DNA of 64,000 nt from Saccharimonas sp963514895. GTDB lineage: Bacteria; Patescibacteriota; Saccharimonadia; Saccharimonadales; Saccharimonadaceae. The DNA is taken from positions 40,144-104,143 of the forward strand of contig CAUPVK010000002.1 of the NCBI GenBank assembly GCA_963514895.1. Reading direction: 5' to 3'. Both the position numbers and the translations under genes were made by a program. Every line of letters starts with the position of its first letter. Positions within the stretch are counted from its first letter, which is position 1. Below the pieces are notes generated by a model. The model was not told the origin of the DNA. It saw only the letters and a program-made list of their open reading frames with translations, and did not search any database. Below are positions 1 to 9,700 of this stretch, piece by piece.

Positions 1-563
1 TTATGTAAAATACCTTTCGCAAAGGTAGTGGCAAGTACTTCTAGCGTCCTACCGATACCCGGAAAATCGCTTTCCGTGATATGTATATCCATGTAGTAAA
101 ACAAATTATAAACCTGTAAAATATCCTGAATCTTCTCCTCTGAATGTCCTTCCGCCACCATACGATTAGTAAAGGTTTCGACTAAAAACTGATGAAAGGT
201 ATTGGTGGCTTTGCCTTTGCCCGAAGAATAGTGGCTGCGCAGTGTGCGAGAGATGGCTGGGTTATGCCATTCCGCCAGGATTTTATTGGACGAAACCAGG
301 CTACGTGACTGCTCAAAAATCTGTCTCACAAGTTCAACCAAGTCCTGCTGCCAATCGATATCATCCATCATTGCCTGGCGAACGCGGTCGTTCTCCTCAA
401 TGTACACATCCAGAAAGATAGCTTCCTTGCCGTCGTAGTAATTATAAAAAGAACCAACTGCTACGCCAGCACGTTTTGCAATTTCTGAGATCCCGGCCTC
501 TTTATAACCCTTTTTTGAGAAGACGTCATAGGCAGCTGTTTTTAATGCTTGTTTCTTGTCCAA
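1..563 (-). CDS. TetR/AcrR-family transcriptional regulator (3' end beyond window)
   Basis: A one-component repressor with an N-terminal TetR helix-turn-helix (about residues 5-50, including GISEIAKRAGVAVGSFYNYY) and a helical ligand-binding domain. The start is TTG at 563-561, preceded at good spacing by AAAGGAGA (minus strand, 573-580). No in-frame ATG lies close to that ribosome site. About 187 codons are visible, so with a usual family length near 190-200 only a few residues are missing. A 28-bp palindrome (593-620) just upstream suggests autoregulation. It resembles the TetR protein at 26472-27044, sharing the ILAEW segment after the DNA-binding domain, so the two look paralogous. The ligand is unknown. 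Confidence 0.88.
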   Translation of the reverse strand, partial: MDKKQALKTAAYDVFSKKGYKEAGISEIAKRAGVAVGSFYNYYDGKEAIFLDVYIEENDRVRQAMMDDIDWQQDLVELVRQIFEQSRSLVSSNKILAEWHNPAISRTLRSHYSSGKGKATNTFHQFLVETFTNRMVAEGHSEEKIQDILQVYNLFYYMDIHITESDFPGIGRTLEVLATTFAKGILH

Positions 564-592
564 TGCTCGTAATCTCCTTTATTGTAATACTC

Positions 593-620
593 TGAATGAA
601 TAAATTTTTATATTCATTCA
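593..620. promoter_or_regulatory. Palindromic operator candidate for the TetR regulator
   Basis: Perfect 10-bp arms TGAATGAATA and TATTCATTCA are separated by AATTTTTA. The site lies 30 bases upstream of the TTG start, just above a possible minus-strand -10 (TACAAT, 586-581). Size and position fit a TetR-family operator. Assignment to this TetR is inference. Confidence 0.6.
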
Positions 621-775
621 TAGTATATTAAAACAATAACGAATCTGTCAATAGGGAGGTTTTCTTGATTATCTTTTACTTGGCAGCTCGATTGTGAGCT
701 TACCTCATTAAACGCCCTGTGGCCTGGATTGAGTGTGATTCAGCAAAGATCAACACCTGAAATAACGAGAGTGCG

Positions 776-1405
776 TCATTGCCCCTCTATCTTATCCATC
801 AGTTTCGTCAGCTTCACGCCACCGTACATCCAGTGGTCAGCGCCGCGGTATGCACCGGAGTTGTTGACTTCGCCGCGTTGGGTGTAGATCAGGCGGGTGA
901 GGGCAGACAGGCGCCAGGTTTTGCCGCCGTAGGATACCTCGCGTGGGCCGGCTACAACGGCGGTGATAGTTGGGTCTTTGATAAAGTGGATGCTCGCGCC
1001 CTTTTCAATACCCTTTTTATAAAAGCTAAAGCGCTGATCTTGCTGGTGCGCGGTGGTAACGGCTTCGAACGAGTCGGCCTTGCTAGCGAATTGAGTTGGC
1101 TTTGGGTAAATTTGCGTGCCATCAAGGGCAAGCAGCAGCCGCTGGATAAGATATTCATCGAGCGCAAAGAACTCACTCCGGCCAATGCGGTGCTTGCTAA
1201 AGACTTCGTGCAGGAGCTGCTCCTTTTTGTGGTAATTATCTACCTCAATGGCGACCAGCCGCTGCAACCCAGTGATATTAGAATAGCCGTTGGACTCAAG
1301 ATACTGCATGCGCGCCTCGAAGCGGTCGGTGCTGGTCTTGCCAATCTTGACCAAGCCATCAATGGCACTGGTCATAACATAAATCACTCCGCGCGGCTCG
1401 GACAT
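776..1405 (-). CDS. GIY-YIG/T5orf172-like protein with C-terminal DUF4357-like domain
   Basis: 209 residues. The N-terminal half (RGVIYVMTSAIDGLVKIGKT..., then about 70 residues ending near FFALDE) has the fold signature of GIY-YIG/T5orf172 nuclease-like domains. The C-terminal 60 residues (SYGGKTWRLSALTRLI, then GAYRGADHWMYGG) resemble DUF4357, a small domain often attached to such nucleases and to restriction-associated proteins. Function is probably DNA-related, but catalytic competence cannot be judged. It is divergent from hsdM with only 66 bases between the starts, so it may be part of the restriction island. The -10 lies 6 bases before the ATG. Confidence 0.75.
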   Translation of the reverse strand: MSEPRGVIYVMTSAIDGLVKIGKTSTDRFEARMQYLESNGYSNITGLQRLVAIEVDNYHKKEQLLHEVFSKHRIGRSEFFALDEYLIQRLLLALDGTQIYPKPTQFASKADSFEAVTTAHQQDQRFSFYKKGIEKGASIHFIKDPTITAVVAGPREVSYGGKTWRLSALTRLIYTQRGEVNNSGAYRGADHWMYGGVKLTKLMDKIEGQ

Positions 1406-1411
1406 GGTTTT

Positions 1412-1420
1412 ATTGTAGCA
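1412..1420 (-). promoter_or_regulatory. Extended -10 of the GIY-YIG gene, leaderless geometry
   Basis: Minus strand reads TGC-TACAAT, then AAAACC, then ATG. With a -10 six bases from the start codon, transcription should begin at or next to the A of ATG. Confidence 0.6.
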
Positions 1421-1456
1421 GACTATGGGGTAGGGGAACAGTATTCTAGATAAATC

Positions 1457-1465
1457 TGCTATAAT
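1457..1465 (+). promoter_or_regulatory. Extended -10 of hsdM, leaderless geometry
   Basis: TGC-TATAAT followed by six bases (TCCCTT) and the hsdM ATG at 1472. No Shine-Dalgarno sequence fits in this space. Confidence 0.65.
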
Positions 1466-1471
1466 TCCCTT

Positions 1472-2950
1472 ATGAATATGAGGGATCTTGAAAGGCAGCT
1501 GTGGGCTGCAGCGGATAAATTACGGGGTAATATCAGCTCGTCGGATTATAAATATGTTGTGTTGGGGCTAATTTTTCTGAAATATGTTTCAGATGCGTTT
1601 TCGGCGCGGTATCAGGCGGCGGTTGATGACAATTATGATCCCGAAGATCGGGATTGGTATCTGGCGGAGAATGTTTTTTGGATTCCCAAGGAGGCTCGCT
1701 GGGAGCACCTCGTGGCAAGCGCCAAGCAGCCAGAAATTGGCGTATTGGTTGATAGCGCCATGGAAGCAATTGAACGCGACAATCTAAGTTTGAAGGGCGT
1801 TCTGCCGAAAAATTATGCTCGCGAAGCTCTAGATAAACGCCGCCTGGGTGAGCTTATCGATTTGTTTACAAACATCACATTTGACACTGCTAGTTCTAAA
1901 GATTTGCTTGGTCAAGTCTATGAATATTTTATGGGTATGTTTGCCGACAGCGAGGGTAAACACGGCGGCGAATTCTACACGCCGCGCTCCATCGTCAAGC
2001 TGCTGGTAGAAATGCTTGAGCCATACAGCGGGCGTGTGTACGACCCATGTTGCGGTAGCGGCGGTATGTTCGTCTGGAGCGAGAAGTTTGTCGAGGAGCA
2101 TGCTGGACGTGTCAGTGATATCGCGGTGTATGGCCAGGAGCTCAACGAGACTACCTGGCGATTAGCGAAAATGAACATGGCAATTCGCGGAATAGATGCA
2201 AATATCAAACGCGGCGACACCTTGATGGATGACCAGCTTCCCGACCTGAAAGCGGATTATATCTTGGCCAATCCACCGTTTAATATTAGTGACTGGGGTC
2301 AAGAACATTTGCAGACTGACCCACGCTGGAAGTATGGACTGCCGCCAAAGGGTAATGCTAACTTTGCGTGGATTCAACATATGATTCACCATTTGAGCCC
2401 GCGCGGTACGGCAGGCTTTGTGTTGGCAAACGGGAGCATGAGCAGCCAAACTGGCGGTGAAGGTGATATCCGTAAGCAGTTAGTGCTCAATGATATGGTT
2501 GACGCTATCGTCACGCTGCCGAGCCAACTGTTTCTCAACGTAGCTATACCGTGCTGCCTCTGGTTTGTGTCGCGTGATCGCGCCAATCGTCACGGCAAAG
2601 TACTGTTCATTGATGGGCGTAATTTGGGCAAAATGGTAACCCGTCGCAACCGCGAGCTGACCGAAGAAGATATTGCCAGGGTAGCGAAGACATATCATGA
2701 CTACAAAACCGCCAGTGCGAATTACACTGACCAGCCGGGTTTCTGTAAAGTCGCTGATCTAGAAGAAATCAAGCAGCATGATTATGTACTGACACCTGGC
2801 CGCTACGTGGGCATTGAAGAAACTGAGGAAGATGATGAGCTGTTCACTGAGAAATTTGCCCGGTTGACAGCTGAGCTAGAGGGTCAGTTTGCGAAGAGCC
2901 GCGAGCTAGAGGCGAAAATCAAGGTCAATTTGGAGAAGATCAAACTATGA
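1472..2950 (+). CDS. hsdM: Type I restriction-modification DNA methyltransferase subunit
   Basis: Modification (M) subunit that, with HsdS, transfers methyl from S-adenosylmethionine to adenine N6. The 492 residues have the helical HsdM N-terminal domain (about 5-140) and an N6-methylase domain with the SAM motif DPCCGSGG (191-198) and the catalytic NPPF motif (267-270). Length is normal. The ATG at 1472 sits 6 bases after TATAAT. An alternative ATG six bases on would remove two residues. The stop TGA overlaps the ATG of a 48-codon ORF (ATGA, 2947-2950), opening a chain of overlapping genes to 6621. HsdR (6708) is in the same direction but has its own promoter. Confidence 0.97.
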   Translation: MNMRDLERQLWAAADKLRGNISSSDYKYVVLGLIFLKYVSDAFSARYQAAVDDNYDPEDRDWYLAENVFWIPKEARWEHLVASAKQPEIGVLVDSAMEAIERDNLSLKGVLPKNYAREALDKRRLGELIDLFTNITFDTASSKDLLGQVYEYFMGMFADSEGKHGGEFYTPRSIVKLLVEMLEPYSGRVYDPCCGSGGMFVWSEKFVEEHAGRVSDIAVYGQELNETTWRLAKMNMAIRGIDANIKRGDTLMDDQLPDLKADYILANPPFNISDWGQEHLQTDPRWKYGLPPKGNANFAWIQHMIHHLSPRGTAGFVLANGSMSSQTGGEGDIRKQLVLNDMVDAIVTLPSQLFLNVAIPCCLWFVSRDRANRHGKVLFIDGRNLGKMVTRRNRELTEEDIARVAKTYHDYKTASANYTDQPGFCKVADLEEIKQHDYVLTPGRYVGIEETEEDDELFTEKFARLTAELEGQFAKSRELEAKIKVNLEKIKL

Positions 2951-3093
2951 ATCTTCAAGGGGAGCTAAGCACTGGGGCGACTATAAAGAACTTCTTTATA
3001 GTACAGTGGTTTTATATTAAAAAGACTCACCTTGTAGTTAAATTAGCACAAAGCTATTCTCGTCCGTCGGTTTCATTCGGGGGTGGTTTGTGA
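2947..3093 (+). CDS. 48-residue hypothetical ORF coupled at both ends (orf48)
   Basis: The ATG overlaps the hsdM stop (ATGA) and its TGA overlaps the GTG of the next gene (GTGA at 3090-3093). This is the same 4-base coupling used at the other junctions of the block. The product is basic to neutral and starts MNLQGELSTG, with an aromatic stretch (NFFIVQWFYI) that could form one membrane helix, and ends SFGGGL. No family is recognised. It may be a small regulator or toxin-control peptide, or only a translated spacer that carries ribosomes to the HEPN gene. A 23-bp palindrome lies inside it. The precise overlaps argue that translation matters. No protein evidence is available. Confidence 0.5.
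   Translation: MNLQGELSTGATIKNFFIVQWFYIKKTHLVVKLAQSYSRPSVSFGGGL
2980..3002. repeat. 23-bp perfect palindrome inside orf48
   Basis: ACTATAAAGAA, then a central C, then TTCTTTATAGT: two perfect 11-bp arms. As RNA it is a weak AT-rich hairpin without a U-tract, so it is not a good terminator. As DNA it resembles a dimeric operator. It lies about 90 bases before the HEPN gene start. Confidence 0.6.
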
Positions 3094-4298
3094 ATAAAAA
3101 ATACTCAATAGAATTTGCCGTAGAGGCTTCGACTGAATTCAAAGCGATCAATCGTCTCAAAGACCTAGGCGTAAGTCATGCCGATGAGGCGAAGCTATCC
3201 GACCTCGATCGGCAGGCCGGTCTCTTCATGATTAAGGTATCGATGCTAGAGTCTGAAATGACCGATGAGGTGTATCATAAGATATCTAAGGCAAAAGACG
3301 TCTTCATACTTTCTGATGAACTTTCGGCTGCTCGGGGTGAAAAAATCTTACAGCTCACACTGGTGATTGAAAGGCAGCTTAAGAAGTTGCTTGTCTGCAT
3401 AATCCCAGAGATAGAAAAGGTTTTGATAGATATCATTAATAATCATCAAAAACATGGCATAAAATCAACACCCACAGGGATAATCGAGTGGTGTCAAAAG
3501 ATTCATGATTTTTCATTTGGTGAGCTTCCGGGCGTTCTAGAGGAAGATATATCACGGCTTGCTAGGGAAAGGCTTAATACGGGAGATGCCATGCTGTTGC
3601 TAATAGCAGAGTCGAAAGATTTTGATAACCTAAAGTTACGGGCGACAAATTTATTTGAGACCAGGACAGTTTGGAATAGTATTTGTTCTATTTTGGAAAG
3701 CCCTGTGCAGTACGAGCATATATCTGGAGCTTTGAATAAAGTTATAGATGCACGCAATAAAGCGGCGCATCAGAGCATAATAACCAAAAAAATACTCGAC
3801 CAAACTAGAAAAAATCAGAAACACATAATGTCACGCATTGGTACTATTAAGAGCACCTACCGTGAAAACCTAAAGGTGAACATGGAGCAGCTAAGTAAGT
3901 CTATGAAAGCTATCATGGATTCTGTAGCAACGATTGATCCTATGATATTTACCGAATATCAAAAACATATTTCTCAGACATTTCGACCTCTTACCGAAGC
4001 TGTTGCTAGATTGAAGCTAAATATTACCTCGCCAGAATTCAAAAAAAATGTTACATATAATTCAGAAATCCAGTCTCAGTTATCGAAAGCCACTGCCGAA
4101 TCTCTTAGAAACATGAAGTCCTTGCAAGTGTATAACGATATTGCTAGAGAGCTGGCAAAAAATAATTTCACTAGGTATTTGCAAAATTCACTAAGCGAGA
4201 TAGACAGAATACAGCCAGATATTCAGAGACTACTTGATACAAAGGGGACAAGAGGGGGTGATGAGGCGGCAGAAAAAGATGAGGAGCAGAAACAATGA
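3090..4298 (+). CDS. HEPN-like protein embedded in the type I RM operon
   Basis: 402 residues. Residues about 85-235 look like a HEPN helical domain: a helix VIERQLKKLLVCII, then ARNKAAH, which contains an RX4H motif (R222, H227) typical of HEPN ribonucleases. The C-terminal third is long-helical and probably coiled-coil, ending in a charged tail. Starts with GTG at 3090 overlapping the orf48 stop; GGGGGTGG lies just upstream. Its stop overlaps the hsdS ATG (4295-4298). HEPN proteins in defence loci usually cut RNA, as the anticodon nucleases PrrC and RloC do beside type I systems. By analogy this could be an abortive-infection effector that answers when restriction fails. That role is inference. 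Base composition is AT-richer than hsdM and hsdR, suggesting acquisition. Confidence 0.6.
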   Translation: MNKKYSIEFAVEASTEFKAINRLKDLGVSHADEAKLSDLDRQAGLFMIKVSMLESEMTDEVYHKISKAKDVFILSDELSAARGEKILQLTLVIERQLKKLLVCIIPEIEKVLIDIINNHQKHGIKSTPTGIIEWCQKIHDFSFGELPGVLEEDISRLARERLNTGDAMLLLIAESKDFDNLKLRATNLFETRTVWNSICSILESPVQYEHISGALNKVIDARNKAAHQSIITKKILDQTRKNQKHIMSRIGTIKSTYRENLKVNMEQLSKSMKAIMDSVATIDPMIFTEYQKHISQTFRPLTEAVARLKLNITSPEFKKNVTYNSEIQSQLSKATAESLRNMKSLQVYNDIARELAKNNFTRYLQNSLSEIDRIQPDIQRLLDTKGTRGGDEAAEKDEEQKQ

Positions 4299-5335
4299 TG
4301 CAGATTGTTTCGCTCTCCGATGCAATTACCTTGCAGCGTGGGTTTGACTTGCCCACCTCACAACGTAGACAGGGTAAATATCCAGTCGTAGCGTCTACCG
4401 GAACAACTACGACTCATGATAAGTTTAAGGTAAAAGGTCCAGGTGTGGTTATTGGTCGCTCTGGCAGTATTGGTGGTGGTCAATATGTCGAAAGTGACTT
4501 TTGGCCCCTAAATACTACACTTTGGGTCAAGGATTTTAAGGGTAATGATGAGAAATTTATTTATTATACTCTTAAGTCTTTAGACTTTTCTAGCTTTAAC
4601 GTAGGTGCAGCTGTACCTACGTTAAATAGGAACCACTTGTCGGCGCTAAAAGTGCGCATTCCTGACGTAGATAAGCAAAAGAAAATTGCCAATATCCTCG
4701 GCAGTCTTGATGAAAAAATCGAGCTCAATCGCCGCATGAACAAAACCCTCGAACAGCTCGGTCAAGCTCTCTTTCGTCATTATTTTGTTGATAAAGCTAG
4801 GCAGAGTAATGGCAATATACAGACTATACCTTTAGGAAAAAAGCTTCATCCAAAAAGAGGCAGAAGCCTTCAAGCTAGAGATATGATTTGTGGTGACACG
4901 CCGGTTATTAGCGGTGGACTGAAGCCAGCCGGATTTCACAATGAAGCAAATACGACCGCGCCAGTTATCACGATAAGTGCATCTGGAGCAAATGCTGGTT
5001 TTGTATCTGTCTGGGGTGAACCAGTTTGGTCGGCAGACTCTTCGTATATTGACTCAACAATTACCAAATATGTCTATACCTACTATTTATTCCTCAAGAA
5101 CAAGCAAAAAGAGATATACGATATGCAAACTGGCTCTGGTCAGCCGCATATTTATCCAAAGCACATAGAGCTTTTGGAGATTGCTGATTTATCAGAATGC
5201 GAGTTTAATGATTTCGAGCAGAGAGTACGACCATTGTTTGATATGATACATGAAAACAAGAAGGAAATAGATTATTTATCCAACATTCGTGATTTGCTTT
5301 TACCAAAACTAATTTCCGGAAAGATTAAGATATGA
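4295..5335 (+). CDS. hsdS: Type I restriction-modification specificity subunit
   Basis: Determines the recognition site for both methylation and cleavage. The 346 residues form two target-recognition domains (about 5-125 and 180-300), each followed by a conserved helical spacer: KKIANILGSLDEKIELNRRM in the middle and the IHENKKEIDYLSNIRDLLLPKLISGKI region at the end. The halves differ in sequence, so a bipartite asymmetric target is expected. It is somewhat shorter than the usual 400 or so residues, but both domains are present. The start overlaps the upstream stop and the stop overlaps the downstream ATG (5332-5335). It is AT-richer than hsdM, as expected for the fast-exchanging part of the locus. 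Confidence 0.95.
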   Translation: MMQIVSLSDAITLQRGFDLPTSQRRQGKYPVVASTGTTTTHDKFKVKGPGVVIGRSGSIGGGQYVESDFWPLNTTLWVKDFKGNDEKFIYYTLKSLDFSSFNVGAAVPTLNRNHLSALKVRIPDVDKQKKIANILGSLDEKIELNRRMNKTLEQLGQALFRHYFVDKARQSNGNIQTIPLGKKLHPKRGRSLQARDMICGDTPVISGGLKPAGFHNEANTTAPVITISASGANAGFVSVWGEPVWSADSSYIDSTITKYVYTYYLFLKNKQKEIYDMQTGSGQPHIYPKHIELLEIADLSECEFNDFEQRVRPLFDMIHENKKEIDYLSNIRDLLLPKLISGKIKI

Positions 5336-6621
5336 AACGCACAAAAGCACAAATAGACAATTTATTAGACGATATAGCGCAATTTACCATAGTGCTAAGC
5401 AGTAGTAATTATAGTATAAACTATGGACCCAAAAACCTAAATTTCTCATCTTTCGAGAGAAGTATCGATGAAAATCTTAAATACTGGCACGATAAAAAGG
5501 GAGGCCAAGGCTTTTATGAGGAGTGGAAAAACCTCAAAAATAAATTTAATAGTATTAAAGAACATTTAGAGGCCGTTAGCGATAGCCCTGAATCAAAAGG
5601 TAATCTATCAAACTATCTATATAGTCATTTATCCAATGACAGAGTCGATAATAATGGAAAGCATACATATAGATTATCTGTAAATAGCCCTATTATCTCT
5701 GACGCAAATTGGCAATCCATAGACAGATTCATAGATTTTTATCTTGACCGTGTAGATGATGGTAGAGAATTACCAGACGCAATACGAAGGTACGTAGAGT
5801 TATGCAAAACTCCAATTCAGGTAGGAAATAGCCTATATCAAAGTTCAAATTATTCATATTATCCTGCGTTATTTATACTAAAAAATGAATTATCGCCTAA
5901 AAATGTAAGTATTAAGAATTTTGAACAAAAGACGCTACGGCCAGCGCAAGATAAGCTAGAGCAGTTGTTGCAAGAAGCTGGCGAGAACCAACAAGAAATA
6001 ACCCATTTTATAGAAGAGAAGCATAAGGAAGTCCAGGATCAAGTTGATAAGAATATCGCTGAGATGGACGACTACAAATTTAAAGTCAATGATTGGGAGA
6101 CGAAAAAACATAAAAAACTGGATGTACTGGAAGATACTTATAGAAAGAAGTTGCAGCTTGAAGCGCCGGAAGTGCTTTGGAATGAACGGTCTGAAAAGTA
6201 TAGAAAAAGAGCCAATTGGTGGACTGTAGGCTTAGTTCTTGCGGCGATTATCTTGTTGCTTGTCATCGCCTGGTTTGTCCATTCGCTTCATGAATTCCCA
6301 AAGGGGATTACTGAAAAAGTACCATTCTTGTCGCAGCAAGTACTTTTTATTGGTGTCATTTCTTTCTTTGTTTATATCATACGCGTCATAGTAAAAATCG
6401 TTATGTCAAATCACCACATTGCAATGGAGTATGAACAAAAAGCGGCATTGACGAGGTTTTATCAGGCGTTAACCTACAAAGGGATTGAGGTAGACGATAA
6501 CGAGAAGTTAATCATCATGAGCGCTCTATTCTCTAAAGCTGACACCGGTTTGGTTAAAACGAGTGAATCTGTTGACTTGGATAGCGTCTTGGGATTGATT
6601 ACAAGGAATTCTGGAAAATAG
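5332..6621 (+). CDS. Two-TM coiled-coil protein coupled to hsdS
   Basis: 429 residues. A soluble N-terminal domain of about 190 residues is followed by a charged coiled coil (about 195-290), two membrane helices (about 296-316 and 337-357) and a conserved-looking cytosolic tail with MEYEQKAALTRFYQAL and ALFSKADTGLVK. The tail recalls DUF6161-type proteins, but I cannot confirm this. Membrane proteins with long coiled coils beside a nuclease or sensor are common in anti-phage systems, where they disrupt the membrane. The 4-base overlap with hsdS makes a function linked to the RM complex likely. Strongly AT-rich compared with hsdM and hsdR. No catalytic motif is visible. Confidence 0.55.
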   Translation: MKRTKAQIDNLLDDIAQFTIVLSSSNYSINYGPKNLNFSSFERSIDENLKYWHDKKGGQGFYEEWKNLKNKFNSIKEHLEAVSDSPESKGNLSNYLYSHLSNDRVDNNGKHTYRLSVNSPIISDANWQSIDRFIDFYLDRVDDGRELPDAIRRYVELCKTPIQVGNSLYQSSNYSYYPALFILKNELSPKNVSIKNFEQKTLRPAQDKLEQLLQEAGENQQEITHFIEEKHKEVQDQVDKNIAEMDDYKFKVNDWETKKHKKLDVLEDTYRKKLQLEAPEVLWNERSEKYRKRANWWTVGLVLAAIILLLVIAWFVHSLHEFPKGITEKVPFLSQQVLFIGVISFFVYIIRVIVKIVMSNHHIAMEYEQKAALTRFYQALTYKGIEVDDNEKLIIMSALFSKADTGLVKTSESVDLDSVLGLITRNSGK

Positions 6622-6628
6622 ATATAAG

Positions 6629-6637
6629 TGTTATAAT
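6629..6637 (+). promoter_or_regulatory. Extended -10 promoter for hsdR
   Basis: TGT-TATAAT in the 86-base gap after the two-TM gene, giving a leader of about 60 bases before the hsdR ATG. A separate promoter would allow restriction to be expressed apart from modification. Confidence 0.45.
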
Positions 6638-6707
6638 GATGTGAAAATGATCAATAAAACATAAAATACGTTACCTGAAGAAAATACTCTAAATTTTAAA
6701 AGCCTAT

Positions 6708-9700
6708 ATGACCGAATCTCAAATCGAACAATACGCGCTTGATATTCTAGCTAATCTTGGCTGGCAAGTTTTACATGGGTCAGATATTGGTCCGGATGGT
6801 GCTATGGCTGAGCGTGAGCTGCGGCAGGTAGTGCTGCTGGGGCGGCTGTATGGTGCCCTGGTGCGGCTCAATCCACACATTCCAGAACCAGCTTTAAATG
6901 AAGCGATGCGGCGTTTAACGCAGATTAGTAAGCCAAGCTTGATCGAGAATAACCACGTTTTTCATCAACTGCTGGTGGCTGGTGTGCCGGTGCAGTATCG
7001 CACATCGAGTGGCGAAGTGAAACACGATATCGTGCGGGTGGTTGATTTTACCTCGCCAAAAAACAATGATTTTGCGGCGGTGAATCAGCTGACGGTTCTG
7101 CAGGGTGACTATAATCGCCGGCCGGACATTGTGCTATTTGTGAATGGCTTGCCGCTGGTGGTGATTGAGCTGAAAAATGCGGCCGACACGAAGGCGAATT
7201 TGGCGGCAGCGTATCAGCAAATCCAGACGTACAAGCGAGAGATTAGTGATCTGTTCCGCTTTAATGAATTATGCGTAACGAGCGATGGACTAGAGGCGGA
7301 GATGGGCACGATCACCAGTCCGCTGGAACGAATGATGCCATGGAAGACGATTGATGGTGAGAAGGAGGTTGGCAATGTGCCGATGCTGGGAGTGTTGCTG
7401 CGTGGTGTGTGCACGCCTGAACGCTTGCTGGATGTGGTGCAGAATTTTATCGTATTTGAGCATAGTGATGGTGACAAATTGATTAAGAAAGTAGCTGCTT
7501 ACCATCAATATTGGGTGGTAAATAAGGCGCTTGATCGGACGCTGGCAGCCAGTAGTGAACGCGGCGACCAGCGGGCTGGCGTAGTCTGGCATACGCAAGG
7601 GTCGGGCAAGAGCTTGAGCATGGTGTTTTACACTGGCAAGCTGATGAAGTCGCGCGATTTGCACAACCCGACCATCGTGGTGGTGACGGATCGCAATGAT
7701 CTTGATGGTCAATTATTCGGTACGTTTAGTGCTTGTCGCGAGCTACTGGGAGAAGATCCAAAGCAAGCTAATTCACGGAGTGAACTCAGGAAGCTGTTGC
7801 AGCGCGAAGCAGGTGGAATTATCTTCACAACAATCCAAAAATTCTCGCCTGAGGGTGACGAAGATAAATTACCGATTTTGACTGATCGACGCAATGTTAT
7901 CGTGATGGCAGATGAGGCCCATCGCAGTCAATATGGCTTGAAGGCACATGTCCGAGCTAGTGATGCTCAGCTGGTGTATGGTTATGCCAAGTATATGCGC
8001 GATGCCTTGCCGAGTGCGAGCTACATTGGCTTTACGGGTACACCGATTGAAACGGATGACAAGTCAACGCCAGCGGTGTTTGGCGACTATATCGATATTT
8101 ATGACGTCGAGCAGGCGGTGAAAGACGGCGCAACGGTGCCGATTTATTATGAGAGTCGGCTGGTTGATTTGAACATGGACGAGGCAACGCGGCAGTGGCT
8201 GGATAAGGAAGTTGATGATTTGCTGGAGGGCGAAGAATTGAGCCGTCAGGATGCACTGAAGGCCGAGTATGCACAGAAAGAAGCCATCGTTGGTAATAGT
8301 GAGCGGCTGAATACTATCGCTTTGGACATTATTCAGCACTTTGAGGCTCGGCAAGGCGTCCTGAGTGGCAAAGGTATGATCGTGACGATGAGCCGCAGTA
8401 TTGCGGCTGATTTGTATGAAAAAATTGTGGCGTATCGGCCGGATTGGCACAGTGACGATGACGCACGCGGCGTAGTAAAGGTGATTATTACTGGTAGTGC
8501 TAGTGACCCTGACCATTTGCAACCGCATATTCGTAACAAGCAGCGGGTAAAGACGATCGAAAAGCGCATCAAAGATCCGAACGATCCGCTTGAATTGGTG
8601 ATTGTATGTGACATGTGGCTGACAGGATTTGATGTGCCGAACATGCACACCATGTATCTGGATAAACCGCTCAAAGGGCATAATTTGATGCAAGCGATTG
8701 CCAGGGTGAATCGAGTGTTTCCTGGGAAAACCGGCGGTTTGGTGGTTGACTATCTGGGTGTAGCGGGGGCGCTGCGCGATGCTATTTCTGACTATACACG
8801 GAGCGGTGGTCAAGGCGTACCACAGCTTGATATTGCTGAGGCGGTGGCACAGATGCAGATGCGTTACGAGGTGGTGCGCGATTTGTTTGGTAACTTTGAC
8901 TATCAACGATATTTTACCGCACCAACCGACCAACAGCTACAGATTATCTTGGATGCAGAGGAATATATTTTAGGATTGGAAGATGGTGAGAAGCGGTTGA
9001 AGCAGCATGTTTTGGAACTGAGTAAAGCATTTGCATTGGCGATGCCGAGGCCCGAGGCGCTGAAAATTCGCGAAGAAGTGGCGCTCTTCCAGGCAATAAA
9101 AGCTCGGCTGGAGAAAGTGTCCAGCTCGGCGGTGGTGACTGATGCTGAGTATCGCAGTGCGCTGAAACAAATTGTTGATAAAGCAATTGCGCCAGTCGGT
9201 GTGGTCGATGTGTTTGAGGCGGCAGGGCTCAAAAAGCCGGAATTGTCGATTTTAAGTGATGAGTTTTTGGCCGAAATTCGTCATATGGAGCGCAAGAATT
9301 TGGCGGTGGAGGCGTTGCAAAAGCTGCTCGCTGATGAAATTAAGCTACGATTTTCGCGCAATTATGCCAAGGATACGAAGTTCTCAGACTTGCTGAGTCA
9401 AGCCTTGACACGGTATAGAAATGGGACAATTGAGGCCGCGCAAGTGATAGAGGAGCTGATTGCTATCGGCCAGGAAGTGCGCCAAACTGTCGAGAATGGA
9501 ACGATTGACGGCCTCAGCGAGGATGAGGTTATCTTTTATGACGCGCTGGTTGAAAATGGTAGTGCTCGCGAAGTACTGGGTGATGCGCAGCTGCGTGATA
9601 TCGCAAAAGTGTTACTAGAGCAAGTGCGTCGTGATGCCACGATTGACTGGGCAGAGCGTAAAAATGTTCAGGCAAAATTGAGGGTTAACGTCAAAAAGAC

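Noticed and set aside
779..1453. 224-residue plus-strand open frame
   Set aside because: It is antisense to the GIY-YIG gene, which has recognisable domains and a promoter.
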